64,000 bases of DNA from Acidimicrobiia bacterium. GTDB lineage: Bacteria; Actinomycetota; Acidimicrobiia; IMCC26256; JAGNEX01. Shown here in pieces: positions 41,157 through 49,717 of this stretch. The translations under genes and the position numbers were made by a program. The first letter of the stretch is position 1. Each line of letters begins with the position of its first letter. Location of the stretch: the NCBI GenBank assembly GCA_020637365.1, contig JACJWE010000001.1, positions 248,001-312,000 on the forward strand, given 5' to 3'. Under the pieces are notes generated by a model that saw only the letters and a program-made list of their open reading frames with translations, ran no database searches and had not been told where the DNA came from.

Positions 41157-41172
41157 CTGACGTCAACGTCAG
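41157..41172. promoter_or_regulatory. Palindromic operator candidate upstream of fadE30
   Basis: CTGACGTCAACGTCAG has perfect 7-base arms and a 2-base spacer, 50 bases before the fadE30 start. A 7-2-7 palindrome at this distance is typical of a TetR-family operator. It does not match the KstR motif seen before ipdA, so a different regulator is implied. Confidence 0.5.
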
Positions 41173-41221
41173 GTTTGGTATCGTGCCGCCGAATCGGGCC
41201 ATGTGACGCCAGGAGGACGTT

Positions 41222-42456
41222 TTGAACGACGACGTTGCGGCGCACGGCGGTGAGTCTTCTGGGGTCGCCGGTGGTCAGCGATCAAATGTCGCTGTTTCGG
41301 ACGCGGAGTTTCGAGCCGAACTCAGATCGTGGTTGGCCGACAACCTGGTCGGGGAGTTCGCCGAACTCTCAGGAGTCGGGGGTCCTGGGGACGAACACAG
41401 TGCCTTCGAGGCGCGCCATCGCTGGGAACAAACCCTTGCAGCGAGTGGCTGGACCTGCGTTGGCTGGCCCGAACGTTGGGGCGGACGCGAAGCGACGCTG
41501 TCGCAACAGGTCATCTTCCATGAAGAACTCGCCAAAGCGCGAGCTCCTCACCGGGTCGGTCTGATCGGTGAGGGTATGACGGGCCCAACGCTCCTGGCAT
41601 TCGGAACCCCGGCACAACAACAACGGTGGCTGCCTGACATCCGGTCCGGCGACGCGCTGTGGTGCCAGGGCTATTCCGAGCCGAATGCGGGTTCGGATTT
41701 GGCCAATGTCTCGACTCGCGCCGTACGCGACGGCGGCGAGTGGGTCATTACCGGTCAGAAGGTGTGGACCTCACTGGCCTTGTGGGCGGACTGGTGTTTT
41801 GTGGTGTGTCGCACCGACCCTGATGCTCCCAAACACCGCGGTCTTTCCTACATCATGGTTCCGCTGAGCGCCGACGGTGTGCAAACACGACCCATCCGTC
41901 AGATCACCGGTACATCTGAGTTCGCGGAAGTGTTTTTCGACGAGGTTCGGGTGCCAGCCGACTACATGATCGGGGAGCCGGGGACGGGTGGCGAATTGCG
42001 TTGGCCACCCTTGCATTCGAACGCGGTACCTTCACCCTCGGCCAGCAAATCGGCTTCGAAGCCGAATGGGACGAGATCGCCGAAATCGCCCAGGCCACGG
42101 GCGCGAGTAGTGACCCAACGATCCGCCAGCGGCTCATCGACCTCTACGTCAAGGTGAGGGTGATGCGTTTCAACAACGTGCGCGCTCTTCAGTCATTGAC
42201 GGTGGGGGACGAACCGGGTCCAGAGGCGTCGATCGGCAAGCTGTTTTGGAGCCACTGGCATCGCGACCTCGGCGAGCTCGCCATGGACGTTCTGGGCGCA
42301 CAATCGTTGCTGGCCGATGACGGTCCTTATGAGCTGAGCCGGGCGCAGAAGCTGTTCATGTTCACCCGATCCGACACGATCTATGCCGGCTCGTCGCAGA
42401 TTCAGCGCAACATCATCGGTGAACACGCCCTGGGGCTCCCCAAAGAACCCCGATAG
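41222..42456 (+). pseudogene. fadE30: Acyl-CoA dehydrogenase FadE30 (HIP catabolism), one frameshift
   Basis: About 411 residues if repaired. It follows Mycobacterium FadE30 closely: WLADNLVGEFAELSGVGGPG, then EGMTGPTLLAFGTPAQQQRW, WCQGYSEPNAGSDLANVSTR, GQKVWTSLALWADWCFVV, ITGTSEFAEVFFDEVR, and SSQIQRNIIGEHALGLP at the end. In the sterol pathway it introduces the double bond into the CoA ester of the C/D-ring propionate (HIP). One base is missing near 41989 (GACGGGTGG where GACGGGTTGG is expected); restoring it gives GWRIAMATLAFERG. The start is TTG at 41222 with AGGAGG upstream. ipdF follows 84 bases on, as in mycobacteria. Confidence 0.87.
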
Positions 42457-42540
42457 ACCAGAGATTCGACTCGCCCCGAAGCTGCAAGGACGGCGTTAGA
42501 CGGTCGTCCGGTTTCGCGGGGTTGCCAGGAAGGAACACCG

Positions 42541-43329
42541 ATGGTTGAGGATCAGACCGCTGCGGTTTACCCCCCGGGGAGAGGACTCCTCGAGGGCAAA
42601 GTGGTGGCCATCACCGCTGCTGCTGGGACCGGGATTGGTTTCGCGACAGCCAAGCGGTGCGTCGAAGAAGGCGCGACCGTCGTGATCTCCGACATCCATC
42701 CACGACGACTCGAAGAGGCCCGACAAAGGATCGAGAACGAGACGGGGACTGCGATCGACCCCTTCATCTGCGATGTGACCGACGACGCCTCGGTCACATC
42801 GTTTCTGGAAGCCGTGGTCGTCCAGCATCAGCGACTGGACGTCTTGATGAACAACGCCGGGCTCGGCGGCACTGCGGCCCTGGTCGATATGACCGATGAC
42901 CAGTGGTCGACCGTCCTCGATGTCACCCTCAACGGAACGTTTAGGTGCGTCCGTGCGGCCTTGCGAATCATGCGGGAACAGGGTGGCGGGGTCATTGTTA
43001 ACAACGCGTCAGTCCTGGGGTGGCGTGCCCAACGGGGACAAGCCCACTACGCGGCGGCCAAGGCTGGCGTCATGGCGCTGACTCGTTGCGCCGCCGTGGA
43101 AGCCGCCGACTTTGGGGTTAGGGTGAACGCCGTCGCACCGAGCCTGGCCATGCACCCGTTCCTGGCCAAGGTCACAACCGACGAACTCCTTGCCCAACTG
43201 ACCGAACGGGAAGCCTACGGCCGAGCGGCCGAGCCGTGGGAGATCGCCAATGTCATGGTGTTTCTCGCAAGCGACCTGTCGAGCTACTGCACCGGTGAAG
43301 TCGTCTCCGTGTCAAGCCAGCACGCGTGA
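42541..43329 (+). CDS. ipdF: SDR dehydrogenase IpdF (sterol ring C/D degradation)
   Basis: 262 residues. The cofactor motif TAAAGTGIG replaces the usual SDR glycine motif in just the way IpdF (Rv3559c) does, and NNAGLGG, VNNASVLGWRAQ, HYAAAKAGVMALTRC (Tyr/Lys pair) and the end TGEVVSVSSQHA match that protein almost word for word. IpdF oxidises the 5-hydroxy group of the HIP-derived CoA ester before IpdC acts. It lies directly behind fadE30, the same order as in mycobacteria. ATG at 42541 has AGGAA upstream. Confidence 0.92.
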   Translation: MVEDQTAAVYPPGRGLLEGKVVAITAAAGTGIGFATAKRCVEEGATVVISDIHPRRLEEARQRIENETGTAIDPFICDVTDDASVTSFLEAVVVQHQRLDVLMNNAGLGGTAALVDMTDDQWSTVLDVTLNGTFRCVRAALRIMREQGGGVIVNNASVLGWRAQRGQAHYAAAKAGVMALTRCAAVEAADFGVRVNAVAPSLAMHPFLAKVTTDELLAQLTEREAYGRAAEPWEIANVMVFLASDLSSYCTGEVVSVSSQHA

Positions 43330-43420
43330 TCGGCCTCTTTTTTGGGTTGTCGCTCAACATTTCGGTGGTCTCAGCCGTTGCATAGGTTGATCCTGTCCAC
43401 GCCTACCTCAGGAACACCGT

Positions 43421-44767
43421 TTGCGTTCCATAGCGAGCCCGCAGCACCCTGATAGCTCTCCAGAACCCGGCCGAAGCCGCCGAGCGCGGGCTCGTTTGGC
43501 TGCTCTGGCATGCCTGATCGTTGCGTTGGCGGTGGTCCCTGCAACGACGTGGGCGGACGATCTGTCCGATCTCGAGGACCAGCGCGAAGAGGTGCAGCGC
43601 CAACAGGCGGCTCGCGCGGCGGAGATCGACGCCTTAGAAGCAGAGTCAGACGATGTTCTGGCCGCTCTCGATACGGTCAATTCGCAATACGACCAAGAGG
43701 CCGCAGCCCTTCAGCGGGCGCAACGCGAGGCCGAATCCGCGCAGGCCGAACTCGATGGCACCCGCACCGAACTCCAGCGGATCGACAACGAGGTTGCAAC
43801 GCTCAAGGCGAGGGTGGACGACCGAATCCTGCGCAGCTACATCGGAGCACCGCCAGCCATCTCAGGGATTCTGGACGATGAAGATTTCATGGATGCGACC
43901 CGCCGCATCGTGTTGCTCCGCAATCAGGCATCGACAGATGAAGACCTGCTGTCGTCGCTCGGCGCCGCTCGAGCCGATCAGACCGAGCTGCAAAGCCAGT
44001 TGGTCGCCGATGAGGCCGCCGCACAGGACAAGGTCGCGGCGTCTCAAGCGCGTCTCAACACGTTTTCCGATGCCCAACAACGTCAACAGCAGCTCGCGAA
44101 CGACGTCGAAAGTCGGCTCGATCGCACTCTGAGCGAAGCCCAAGCGCTCGAAAGTGTCGACGCCCAGCTCGCCGACGAGATCCGCGCCGAACAAGACGCC
44201 ATCGCAGCTCGAATGGCTTTCCTGGCCACATCGACAACCACGACGACCGCCCCACCGGCACCGATCACCACGGCGGCGTCTGCCGGTGAAACCACATCGG
44301 GGGCTCCAGCGACAGCGGCGCCGTCGACTCCACCCGCTACCGCCGCTGCGCCCCCGAGCTTCGCCATCACGTCGTATTCGGGTGACATCGTGTCCGTCAA
44401 CGGCATTCGGGTGCATAAATCGATCGCAGCGAATGTCCAGGCTCTGCTGCAAGCGGCTGCCGCCGACGGTGTCTCGCTATCCGGTGGCGGGTTCCGCGAC
44501 CCGCAAGCGCAGATCAACCTGCGCATAGCTCACTGCGGCTCAAGTCAATACGCGATCTACCAGATGCCAGCATCGCAATGTTCACCGCCGACGGCTCGGC
44601 CGGGTTCGTCAAATCACGAGAAGGGTCTCGCTATCGACTTCAGCCAAGGCGGGCGTGCGTTGACCCGATCGAGTTCTGGTTTCGCATGGCTCAGGGCCAA
44701 TGCAGGTCGTTACGGGTTGCAGAACTTGCCCTCGGAGCCATGGCACTGGTCGGTCGACGGTCGCTGA
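43421..44767 (+). CDS. Secreted coiled-coil D-alanyl-D-alanine carboxypeptidase (VanY/M15B)
   Basis: 448 residues. Signal peptide (ARLAALACLIVALAVVPATTWA), then a long coiled coil (about 48-265; repeated Glu/Gln/Ala heptads like PcsB/EnvC N-domains), a Thr/Ala/Pro linker, and a C-terminal M15 zinc peptidase. Its ligands are visible: the H and D of SSNHEKGLAIDF and the H of EPWHWSVDG, with GGGFRDPQAQINLR before them. It likely trims peptidoglycan stem peptides, with the coiled coil for positioning or control by a division complex. The start is TTG at 43421, with AGGA 7 bases upstream. It converges with the RDD gene. Confidence 0.85.
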   Translation: MRSIASPQHPDSSPEPGRSRRARARLAALACLIVALAVVPATTWADDLSDLEDQREEVQRQQAARAAEIDALEAESDDVLAALDTVNSQYDQEAAALQRAQREAESAQAELDGTRTELQRIDNEVATLKARVDDRILRSYIGAPPAISGILDDEDFMDATRRIVLLRNQASTDEDLLSSLGAARADQTELQSQLVADEAAAQDKVAASQARLNTFSDAQQRQQQLANDVESRLDRTLSEAQALESVDAQLADEIRAEQDAIAARMAFLATSTTTTTAPPAPITTAASAGETTSGAPATAAPSTPPATAAAPPSFAITSYSGDIVSVNGIRVHKSIAANVQALLQAAAADGVSLSGGGFRDPQAQINLRIAHCGSSQYAIYQMPASQCSPPTARPGSSNHEKGLAIDFSQGGRALTRSSSGFAWLRANAGRYGLQNLPSEPWHWSVDGR

Positions 44768-44819
44768 GGCCTGTCCCGCAAACCTCGGCCATCAGGAAGG
44801 TGGTCGAATGCTGGCCGCG

Positions 44820-45512
44820 TCAGTCGGATTTGATGACGACGGTCCCGACGATCTTGTCGTGCCACGCCTGATGTCGAGGGTCCCACAGCGCCCAGAAATA
44901 TCCGAGATAACAGACGAATGCAGAGATTGAATAGCACAGGTAGCGGCCGAACGCTCTGCCTGTACCGATTGCCTGCCCCGTCGTCGCATCGATCACCCTG
45001 ACACCCATCGCCTTCTTACCCGGGCTCTGTCCCGTCTCGCCGATCCGCTTACACCAAAAGACCAGATAAGCGATCGAGCCGCCGAGCCCCAGCGCCGCAA
45101 CGGTCAAAAACGCAGGGAGATTGGTGTTCTCGCACGTAGTGGTTCTCGATGTGTTGATCCCGAGTTCTGTCGAGAAATTGCTTTCGGTGGTGACGCAATC
45201 AAATGAGGGGACAAGCCACACGGAGGCGACGATGATGGCCGGTAGTAGGAACAGCCATGCCACCAGACCGTCGATGAACACTGCCAAGAATCGTTGAAAA
45301 AACCCGGCGTACTCGACCGAATCCCACGGGTTGTACCCTGCTCCGGGTGCCCCTGGGTAGGCGGGCTGCCCGACGGCCGGATATCCCATGTCGGTTGGCT
45401 GCTGGGGATAGGGCTGCTGGGGAGGTGGCTGCTGGGGATAGGCCGTTGGTTGCTGAGGATAATCAGCACCTGGCGGCGGTGTGTTTGGGGTGTCTCCGAA
45501 TCCGTTGGTCAT
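44820..45512 (-). CDS. RDD-family membrane protein with Pro/Gln-rich head
   Basis: 230 residues. An N-terminal cytoplasmic PQQP/YPQQP low-complexity head is followed by the RDD signature (FFQRFLAVFIDGLVAWLFLLP), membrane helices, a loop with cysteines, and the conserved GETGQSPGKKAMGVRVID. RDD proteins are small membrane proteins of largely unknown function, some linked to ion exchange. It sits 20 bases after the DUF2752 gene on the same strand, a pairing common in actinobacteria, so they likely share a transcript. Confidence 0.88.
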   Translation of the reverse strand: MTNGFGDTPNTPPPGADYPQQPTAYPQQPPPQQPYPQQPTDMGYPAVGQPAYPGAPGAGYNPWDSVEYAGFFQRFLAVFIDGLVAWLFLLPAIIVASVWLVPSFDCVTTESNFSTELGINTSRTTTCENTNLPAFLTVAALGLGGSIAYLVFWCKRIGETGQSPGKKAMGVRVIDATTGQAIGTGRAFGRYLCYSISAFVCYLGYFWALWDPRHQAWHDKIVGTVVIKSD

Positions 45513-45532
45513 GTCGGGGTCTGCCTTCGCTT

Positions 45533-46015
45533 CTATCCGATGAGGTTGAATCTGTGGAGTTCAAAGATCCATGCGGCCGCAATGATGACACCCCAGCCCC
45601 AAACCGGCATCCGAAACCCCGACAAAGTGCGAGCGCCACGCTTCGATCGATCAAAAACAGCCGACCAAGCGGCCAAGATCATCACAACAACCACCACGAT
45701 CAGCGGGTTCGCGTTGAGCGCAGCAATCGGGTCCGCGTGCAGCAAGGAAGCGGCCGCGGTGGTCGTGCCGCAGAACGGACACGGAACACCGGTGATCGCA
45801 CGCATCGGGCACAGCACAGCGTCGATCCCCGACGCACTGAACGCCCAGACCGCTGCCGCGCCTGTGATCGATGCTGTCCGCAACGGTCGCCAACGCGGCT
45901 CCGCGCGGTGAGCGGCGAGAAGTCGACTTGGCGAAGCGGAACGGAAACGAACCGTATGATTCGGGTCGCCGCCGATCGAAGTTTTGACAGTCGGGGAAGC
46001 AGCGTCGCCAGACAT
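45533..46015 (-). CDS. DUF2752 membrane protein
   Basis: 160 residues. The family core CPMRAITGVPCPFCGTTTAA, then SLLHADPIAALNANPLIVV, is unmistakable, with three membrane segments. The paired cysteines of CPFCG are a constant feature and may bind metal or form a disulfide. Function unknown. It lies just downstream of the ether-lipid operon (10 bases after the stop at 46026), so read-through from that operon is possible. Confidence 0.88.
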   Translation of the reverse strand: MSGDAASPTVKTSIGGDPNHTVRFRSASPSRLLAAHRAEPRWRPLRTASITGAAAVWAFSASGIDAVLCPMRAITGVPCPFCGTTTAAASLLHADPIAALNANPLIVVVVVMILAAWSAVFDRSKRGARTLSGFRMPVWGWGVIIAAAWIFELHRFNLIG

Positions 46016-46025
46016 CGTCGGCCCG

Positions 46026-47054
46026 TCAGTGGAGATCTGGACAGTGATCTTTCAGCCAGGTGATCGTGTCAGCCAACGTTTCGTCACCCGTACGTGGGTA
46101 GAAGTCTAGGTCCTCGGGTGAATACAGGGTGGAGACACCCCAGTACTTCGATGCCATCTCGGCGACCACCGGGTCTGGCAGCACGTGAAGTCCGATCTTG
46201 TGCAGGGCGCTAGCGAGAAACCAGGCCGGGCGAAACGGCACCACAAGTCGAGGAGCAGGACGGTCGGCGAACGGTGCGGCCATTTGGAAAAACTCCTGGA
46301 CCCCACACGACGTACCGGGCAGGTGATAGATCGGACGCGGCTCACCCATATCTGCTGCGACGCACATGGCGGCTGCCGCATCGCGGATGTCTACAAAGTC
46401 GAAGCCGCCTCGAATGACGAAGGGAAGTTTTCCGCGCATGAACCGGATCAGGTTGCTGGTCGATCGGAAGCGATGATCTCCGGGGCCCAACATCACCGGC
46501 GGCCTGATGATCACGAGTTCCACATCGAGATCGTCGGCGAGCGCCTTGGCTTGGCGTTCAGCGATGATCTTTGAGTGGTAGTACGGCCAGTTCTTCACGA
46601 CGTCTTCAACGTACGGCGCCGTCTCGTCGGCACGTGCTGCAGGGTCGTCGAAGCAACCAACCGTCCCGGATGTGGAGACAAAGACCAGGCGCGCGCCGAG
46701 GTCGTGCGCCGCTCGAACCATCTCCAAGGTTCCATCGATGTTGGTGCGATACACCTCGTCAGCATCGTCACGACTGTGTTTGACCAGGGCCGCCGAATGG
46801 ATGATTGCATCGCAGTCGCCGAGATCGCCATGTTCGATCCACGACGTACGGTCCTCCAACCCGCCCGCCACCGCCACTGGATTGCCAACCTCGCCGAGCC
46901 AATCTTGCGAAGCGAATGAGGCTGCATCCCGGACGAGGCCGACCCCGCGCCGCCCGTTGTCGGCGAGGTTGGCGAGGATATGCCGGCCGAGGAATCCCGA
47001 CGCGCCGGTGACGAGAACCGAGCCGCCGGGAGGCGACGGATTGCGAGATGGCAT
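46026..47054 (-). CDS. NAD(P)-dependent epimerase/reductase of the extended SDR family
   Basis: 342 residues. An N-terminal Rossmann motif VLVTGASGFLGRHI and the catalytic Tyr-x3-Lys in YYHSKIIAE mark an extended SDR, close to 3-beta-HSD/NAD-dependent epimerases (VFVSTSGTVG, IRPPVMLGPGDHRF). The ATG at 47054 overlaps the TGA of the acyl-CoA reductase gene by one base (TGATG), so it is the third coupled gene of that operon. In an ether-lipid pathway, one reduction step (1-alkyl-DHAP to 1-alkyl-glycerol phosphate) is otherwise unfilled, which makes this the candidate; a sterol or fatty alcohol role is the alternative. Confidence 0.8.
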   Translation of the reverse strand: MPSRNPSPPGGSVLVTGASGFLGRHILANLADNGRRGVGLVRDAASFASQDWLGEVGNPVAVAGGLEDRTSWIEHGDLGDCDAIIHSAALVKHSRDDADEVYRTNIDGTLEMVRAAHDLGARLVFVSTSGTVGCFDDPAARADETAPYVEDVVKNWPYYHSKIIAERQAKALADDLDVELVIIRPPVMLGPGDHRFRSTSNLIRFMRGKLPFVIRGGFDFVDIRDAAAAMCVAADMGEPRPIYHLPGTSCGVQEFFQMAAPFADRPAPRLVVPFRPAWFLASALHKIGLHVLPDPVVAEMASKYWGVSTLYSPEDLDFYPRTGDETLADTITWLKDHCPDLH

Positions 47055-49717
47055 CAGGCCCCTTTTTGGGTCAGTCGTGACGGAAGTAAGCGCAAAGGGG
47101 GGCGATCGGGCCAACGGCAGTCGCGTGCAACCTGGTGAACGCTGGCGGCCTTGGGTCCCCAGTCGTAATCATCGGGAGCGTTCTTAACCAGGACACCTCG
47201 TTCGACGAGGAGCGCGAACATCTCTTCGGCGTGGGGGAGGTAGATGCCTTGCGCTTCCCAGACGAGGTCCGAAGGTGATGCGTGACGGATCTCGCCGCTC
47301 GTCGGTCCGAGTTCTTCGGCGACTTTTGCGTAGCCGTCACAAAGGGGTCTGAACAACGCTTCGAGCACCCGGAGGACACGAGGGTCATCGAGTTCGGCTT
47401 CGGGTTCGCGGTAGGACATTCCCGCGAAGTCGTTGAATGCGAGGTGGTGGCTGATAGCGGGATGCTCGGCGAAGACCACGCGCGCTTCAGGAAAGAACAG
47501 ATGCTCGAACTGAAAACGCATGTTCGCAGCGGTCGCCTCATCGGCGGGGCGTTGGAGGTCGGAGCGAATGACGCGTCCACCTCGACGGTCGATCGCGTCG
47601 TGGAGCCAATCGACACCGATGTCTTCGAGGGAATTGGCCCGGACAAACTCTCGAAGATGGTGATCGGAGACGAGGGTGCTTCGTTGCAGCTCACCCATGA
47701 TGGCAGTCGATACCGCGTAGACGTCCTCTTCGGGCAGGAGGCGGATGGGCTCGCCGCAAGCCATATGGAGCCTGCCGACCTCGATCTTGCCGCGGACCAG
47801 TTTTACCGTCCACAACAACAACGCCGATAAGCGCATTTTCTGCTTTGGCTTACCGGACAGTTCACGATTCATCGGGCGTTCCTCGGGTACGCGGTCATAG
47901 GTGAACGCGACCGGGAAGATGGTGACCGGATGCTCGGTGGTCTGGATGGCTCTCAGCATCCCCCGTTTTGGTTGCAGGAACTGACGTGAACGGCTGCGTG
48001 TGCCCTCGATAAAGAACTCGATGTTGTCGCCGCGCTCGACGAGTTCGCCGACCGCTCGGGAGAGGGAATCATCGGCTTTACCCTTGCCGCGATCGACGTA
48101 GAACGCGTGATAACCCGAAAAGAGGCGGCCGATGATCGGGATGCGTTTGAAGTCAGATGCCGCGGCAGCATGCGGGACGCCCAAGCGGAGGTCAGGGCGG
48201 ACGAAGGTGAGATAGTGAACCAAGACGAAGTCCATATATGAACGGTGTGAGGGCACAAAGATGATGGATTCGCCTTCAGGAACCGCGTCGCGGGCGGTCT
48301 CAAAGGAGGCCAAATCAACCGTGATCGATTCGGCCATGCGTCGAAAGCCCTTGGTGACGACCCAGGCTCCAAACTTCATCGTCTTGGTCTGGTTCTTGGC
48401 CGAGAACGCCCACTTTGCATCCCCTCCATATCCGGGATGTGCCTGCCCAGCGAGTAGGACCTCACGTTGCTCGCGGCGCATCAGATGGCGGTAGACGCCA
48501 GCGCACACCGTTGCGATGTAGGAGTCTGAGTCAAAGCCTTCGACTGCGAGCGGAGGGTCGGCCTCAAAACGGAACGTCGTCTGGGTGAACGCAGGGAAGA
48601 TCTCGTTGAGCTTTTCGATGCGTTGCAGGAGCTTCTGACCCTGCTGACGTTTCTTCTTGCTGGTGAAACTGCCCACTTTGATCGGGACGACATGCTGACG
48701 AAAATGCCCCGAACGCAGGCGTCGCTCGTTCGTGCCGACATAGGTGATCCGAGGTGGGCGCGCCACCGGGTGGCGCTGGAAATAGTCCACAGCAATGCGA
48801 CGGATGTCAGAGATTTTCGCCCGTGCACCGTCACCGGCCACCGCATGGTGGATCGACGGGGGAGCTTCCTTGGGCTCTTTGATGGCGGTCACGATGTGGT
48901 CACAGACCACATCGACCGGGACGATATCGAGTTCGGTATCGGGTTCGCCCCGCACGACGCGGAGGTACCCGGCTCCGAGAACGGTGATGAAACCAGCGAA
49001 TGCTGCATGAGAGTCGATCCAGCCGGGGAACGGTCGACGCCATGACGCGGAGATAATCGACGGCCGAACGATGCTGAGCGGTACCTGTTCTCGACGTTCG
49101 AACAACAGGTGCTCGGCGATTGCCTTGGTCACGGTATAGGTGTTGGGGTGGCCCGTCAGGGTGAGCAAAGCCTGGTCGTCGATCTCGCCAGCGAGGATGT
49201 CCCGGTACAGCTCGCTCGCCGGGCGGGGGAGCTCGCCGAGCGTCGGGCGCAGCAGACGGCCATCACGGTGATTGGCGTGGACATAGGCCGTCGACACCGA
49301 CACCATCCGAACCAGGCTGGGGCATTCGCGGGCGAACTCGAGCACGTTCAATGTGGCGGTGACGTTAGCGTCTGCGGCCATAGGCGCTGGTAGATCGAAG
49401 TCGATCGATGCGGCCGCATGAACGATGTGGGTGATCTGCCGACGTAGCAGCGTGCGCTCGGCGGCAGCCAGTCCGCAGCCGGGTTCTGAAAGGTCTGCTT
49501 CGACGACTCGAATCTGGCTGGTCCAGCCGCGCTGCAGGTCTCTAAAGCACTCAGCGGTTGCCACCTCGAGGTCGAAACGAGTTTGGGCCGAACGTCCCTT
49601 GCTGGGTCTAATCAGCACGTGAATGCGGCGGATGTCGAGCTCGTTGCGTCTGGCGAGGAGTTCGGCGAGCGCGACTTTGCCGACGAAGCCTGTGACGCCG
49701 GTGAGCAGAATGTTCAT
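47054..49717 (-). CDS. Fused fatty acyl-CoA reductase / DHAP-type acyltransferase
   Basis: 887 residues with two enzymes in one chain. Residues 1 to about 340 are a male-sterility/NAD-binding_4 reductase: GVTGFVGK at 7-14, VSTAYVHAN, catalytic Y195 and K199 in YTVTKA; this family turns acyl-CoA into fatty alcohol or aldehyde. Residues about 470-700 are a GPAT/DHAPAT acyltransferase: SHRSYMD with H492 and D497, and EFFIEGTRSRS at 569-579, the block typical of GNPAT. The remaining about 190 residues match the GNPAT C-terminal region only loosely. The start overlaps the alkyl-DHAP-synthase-like gene by ATGA. Together these domains could make both substrates of that enzyme. Confidence 0.88.
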   Translation of the reverse strand: MNILLTGVTGFVGKVALAELLARRNELDIRRIHVLIRPSKGRSAQTRFDLEVATAECFRDLQRGWTSQIRVVEADLSEPGCGLAAAERTLLRRQITHIVHAAASIDFDLPAPMAADANVTATLNVLEFARECPSLVRMVSVSTAYVHANHRDGRLLRPTLGELPRPASELYRDILAGEIDDQALLTLTGHPNTYTVTKAIAEHLLFERREQVPLSIVRPSIISASWRRPFPGWIDSHAAFAGFITVLGAGYLRVVRGEPDTELDIVPVDVVCDHIVTAIKEPKEAPPSIHHAVAGDGARAKISDIRRIAVDYFQRHPVARPPRITYVGTNERRLRSGHFRQHVVPIKVGSFTSKKKRQQGQKLLQRIEKLNEIFPAFTQTTFRFEADPPLAVEGFDSDSYIATVCAGVYRHLMRREQREVLLAGQAHPGYGGDAKWAFSAKNQTKTMKFGAWVVTKGFRRMAESITVDLASFETARDAVPEGESIIFVPSHRSYMDFVLVHYLTFVRPDLRLGVPHAAAASDFKRIPIIGRLFSGYHAFYVDRGKGKADDSLSRAVGELVERGDNIEFFIEGTRSRSRQFLQPKRGMLRAIQTTEHPVTIFPVAFTYDRVPEERPMNRELSGKPKQKMRLSALLLWTVKLVRGKIEVGRLHMACGEPIRLLPEEDVYAVSTAIMGELQRSTLVSDHHLREFVRANSLEDIGVDWLHDAIDRRGGRVIRSDLQRPADEATAANMRFQFEHLFFPEARVVFAEHPAISHHLAFNDFAGMSYREPEAELDDPRVLRVLEALFRPLCDGYAKVAEELGPTSGEIRHASPSDLVWEAQGIYLPHAEEMFALLVERGVLVKNAPDDYDWGPKAASVHQVARDCRWPDRPPLRLLPSRLTQKGA

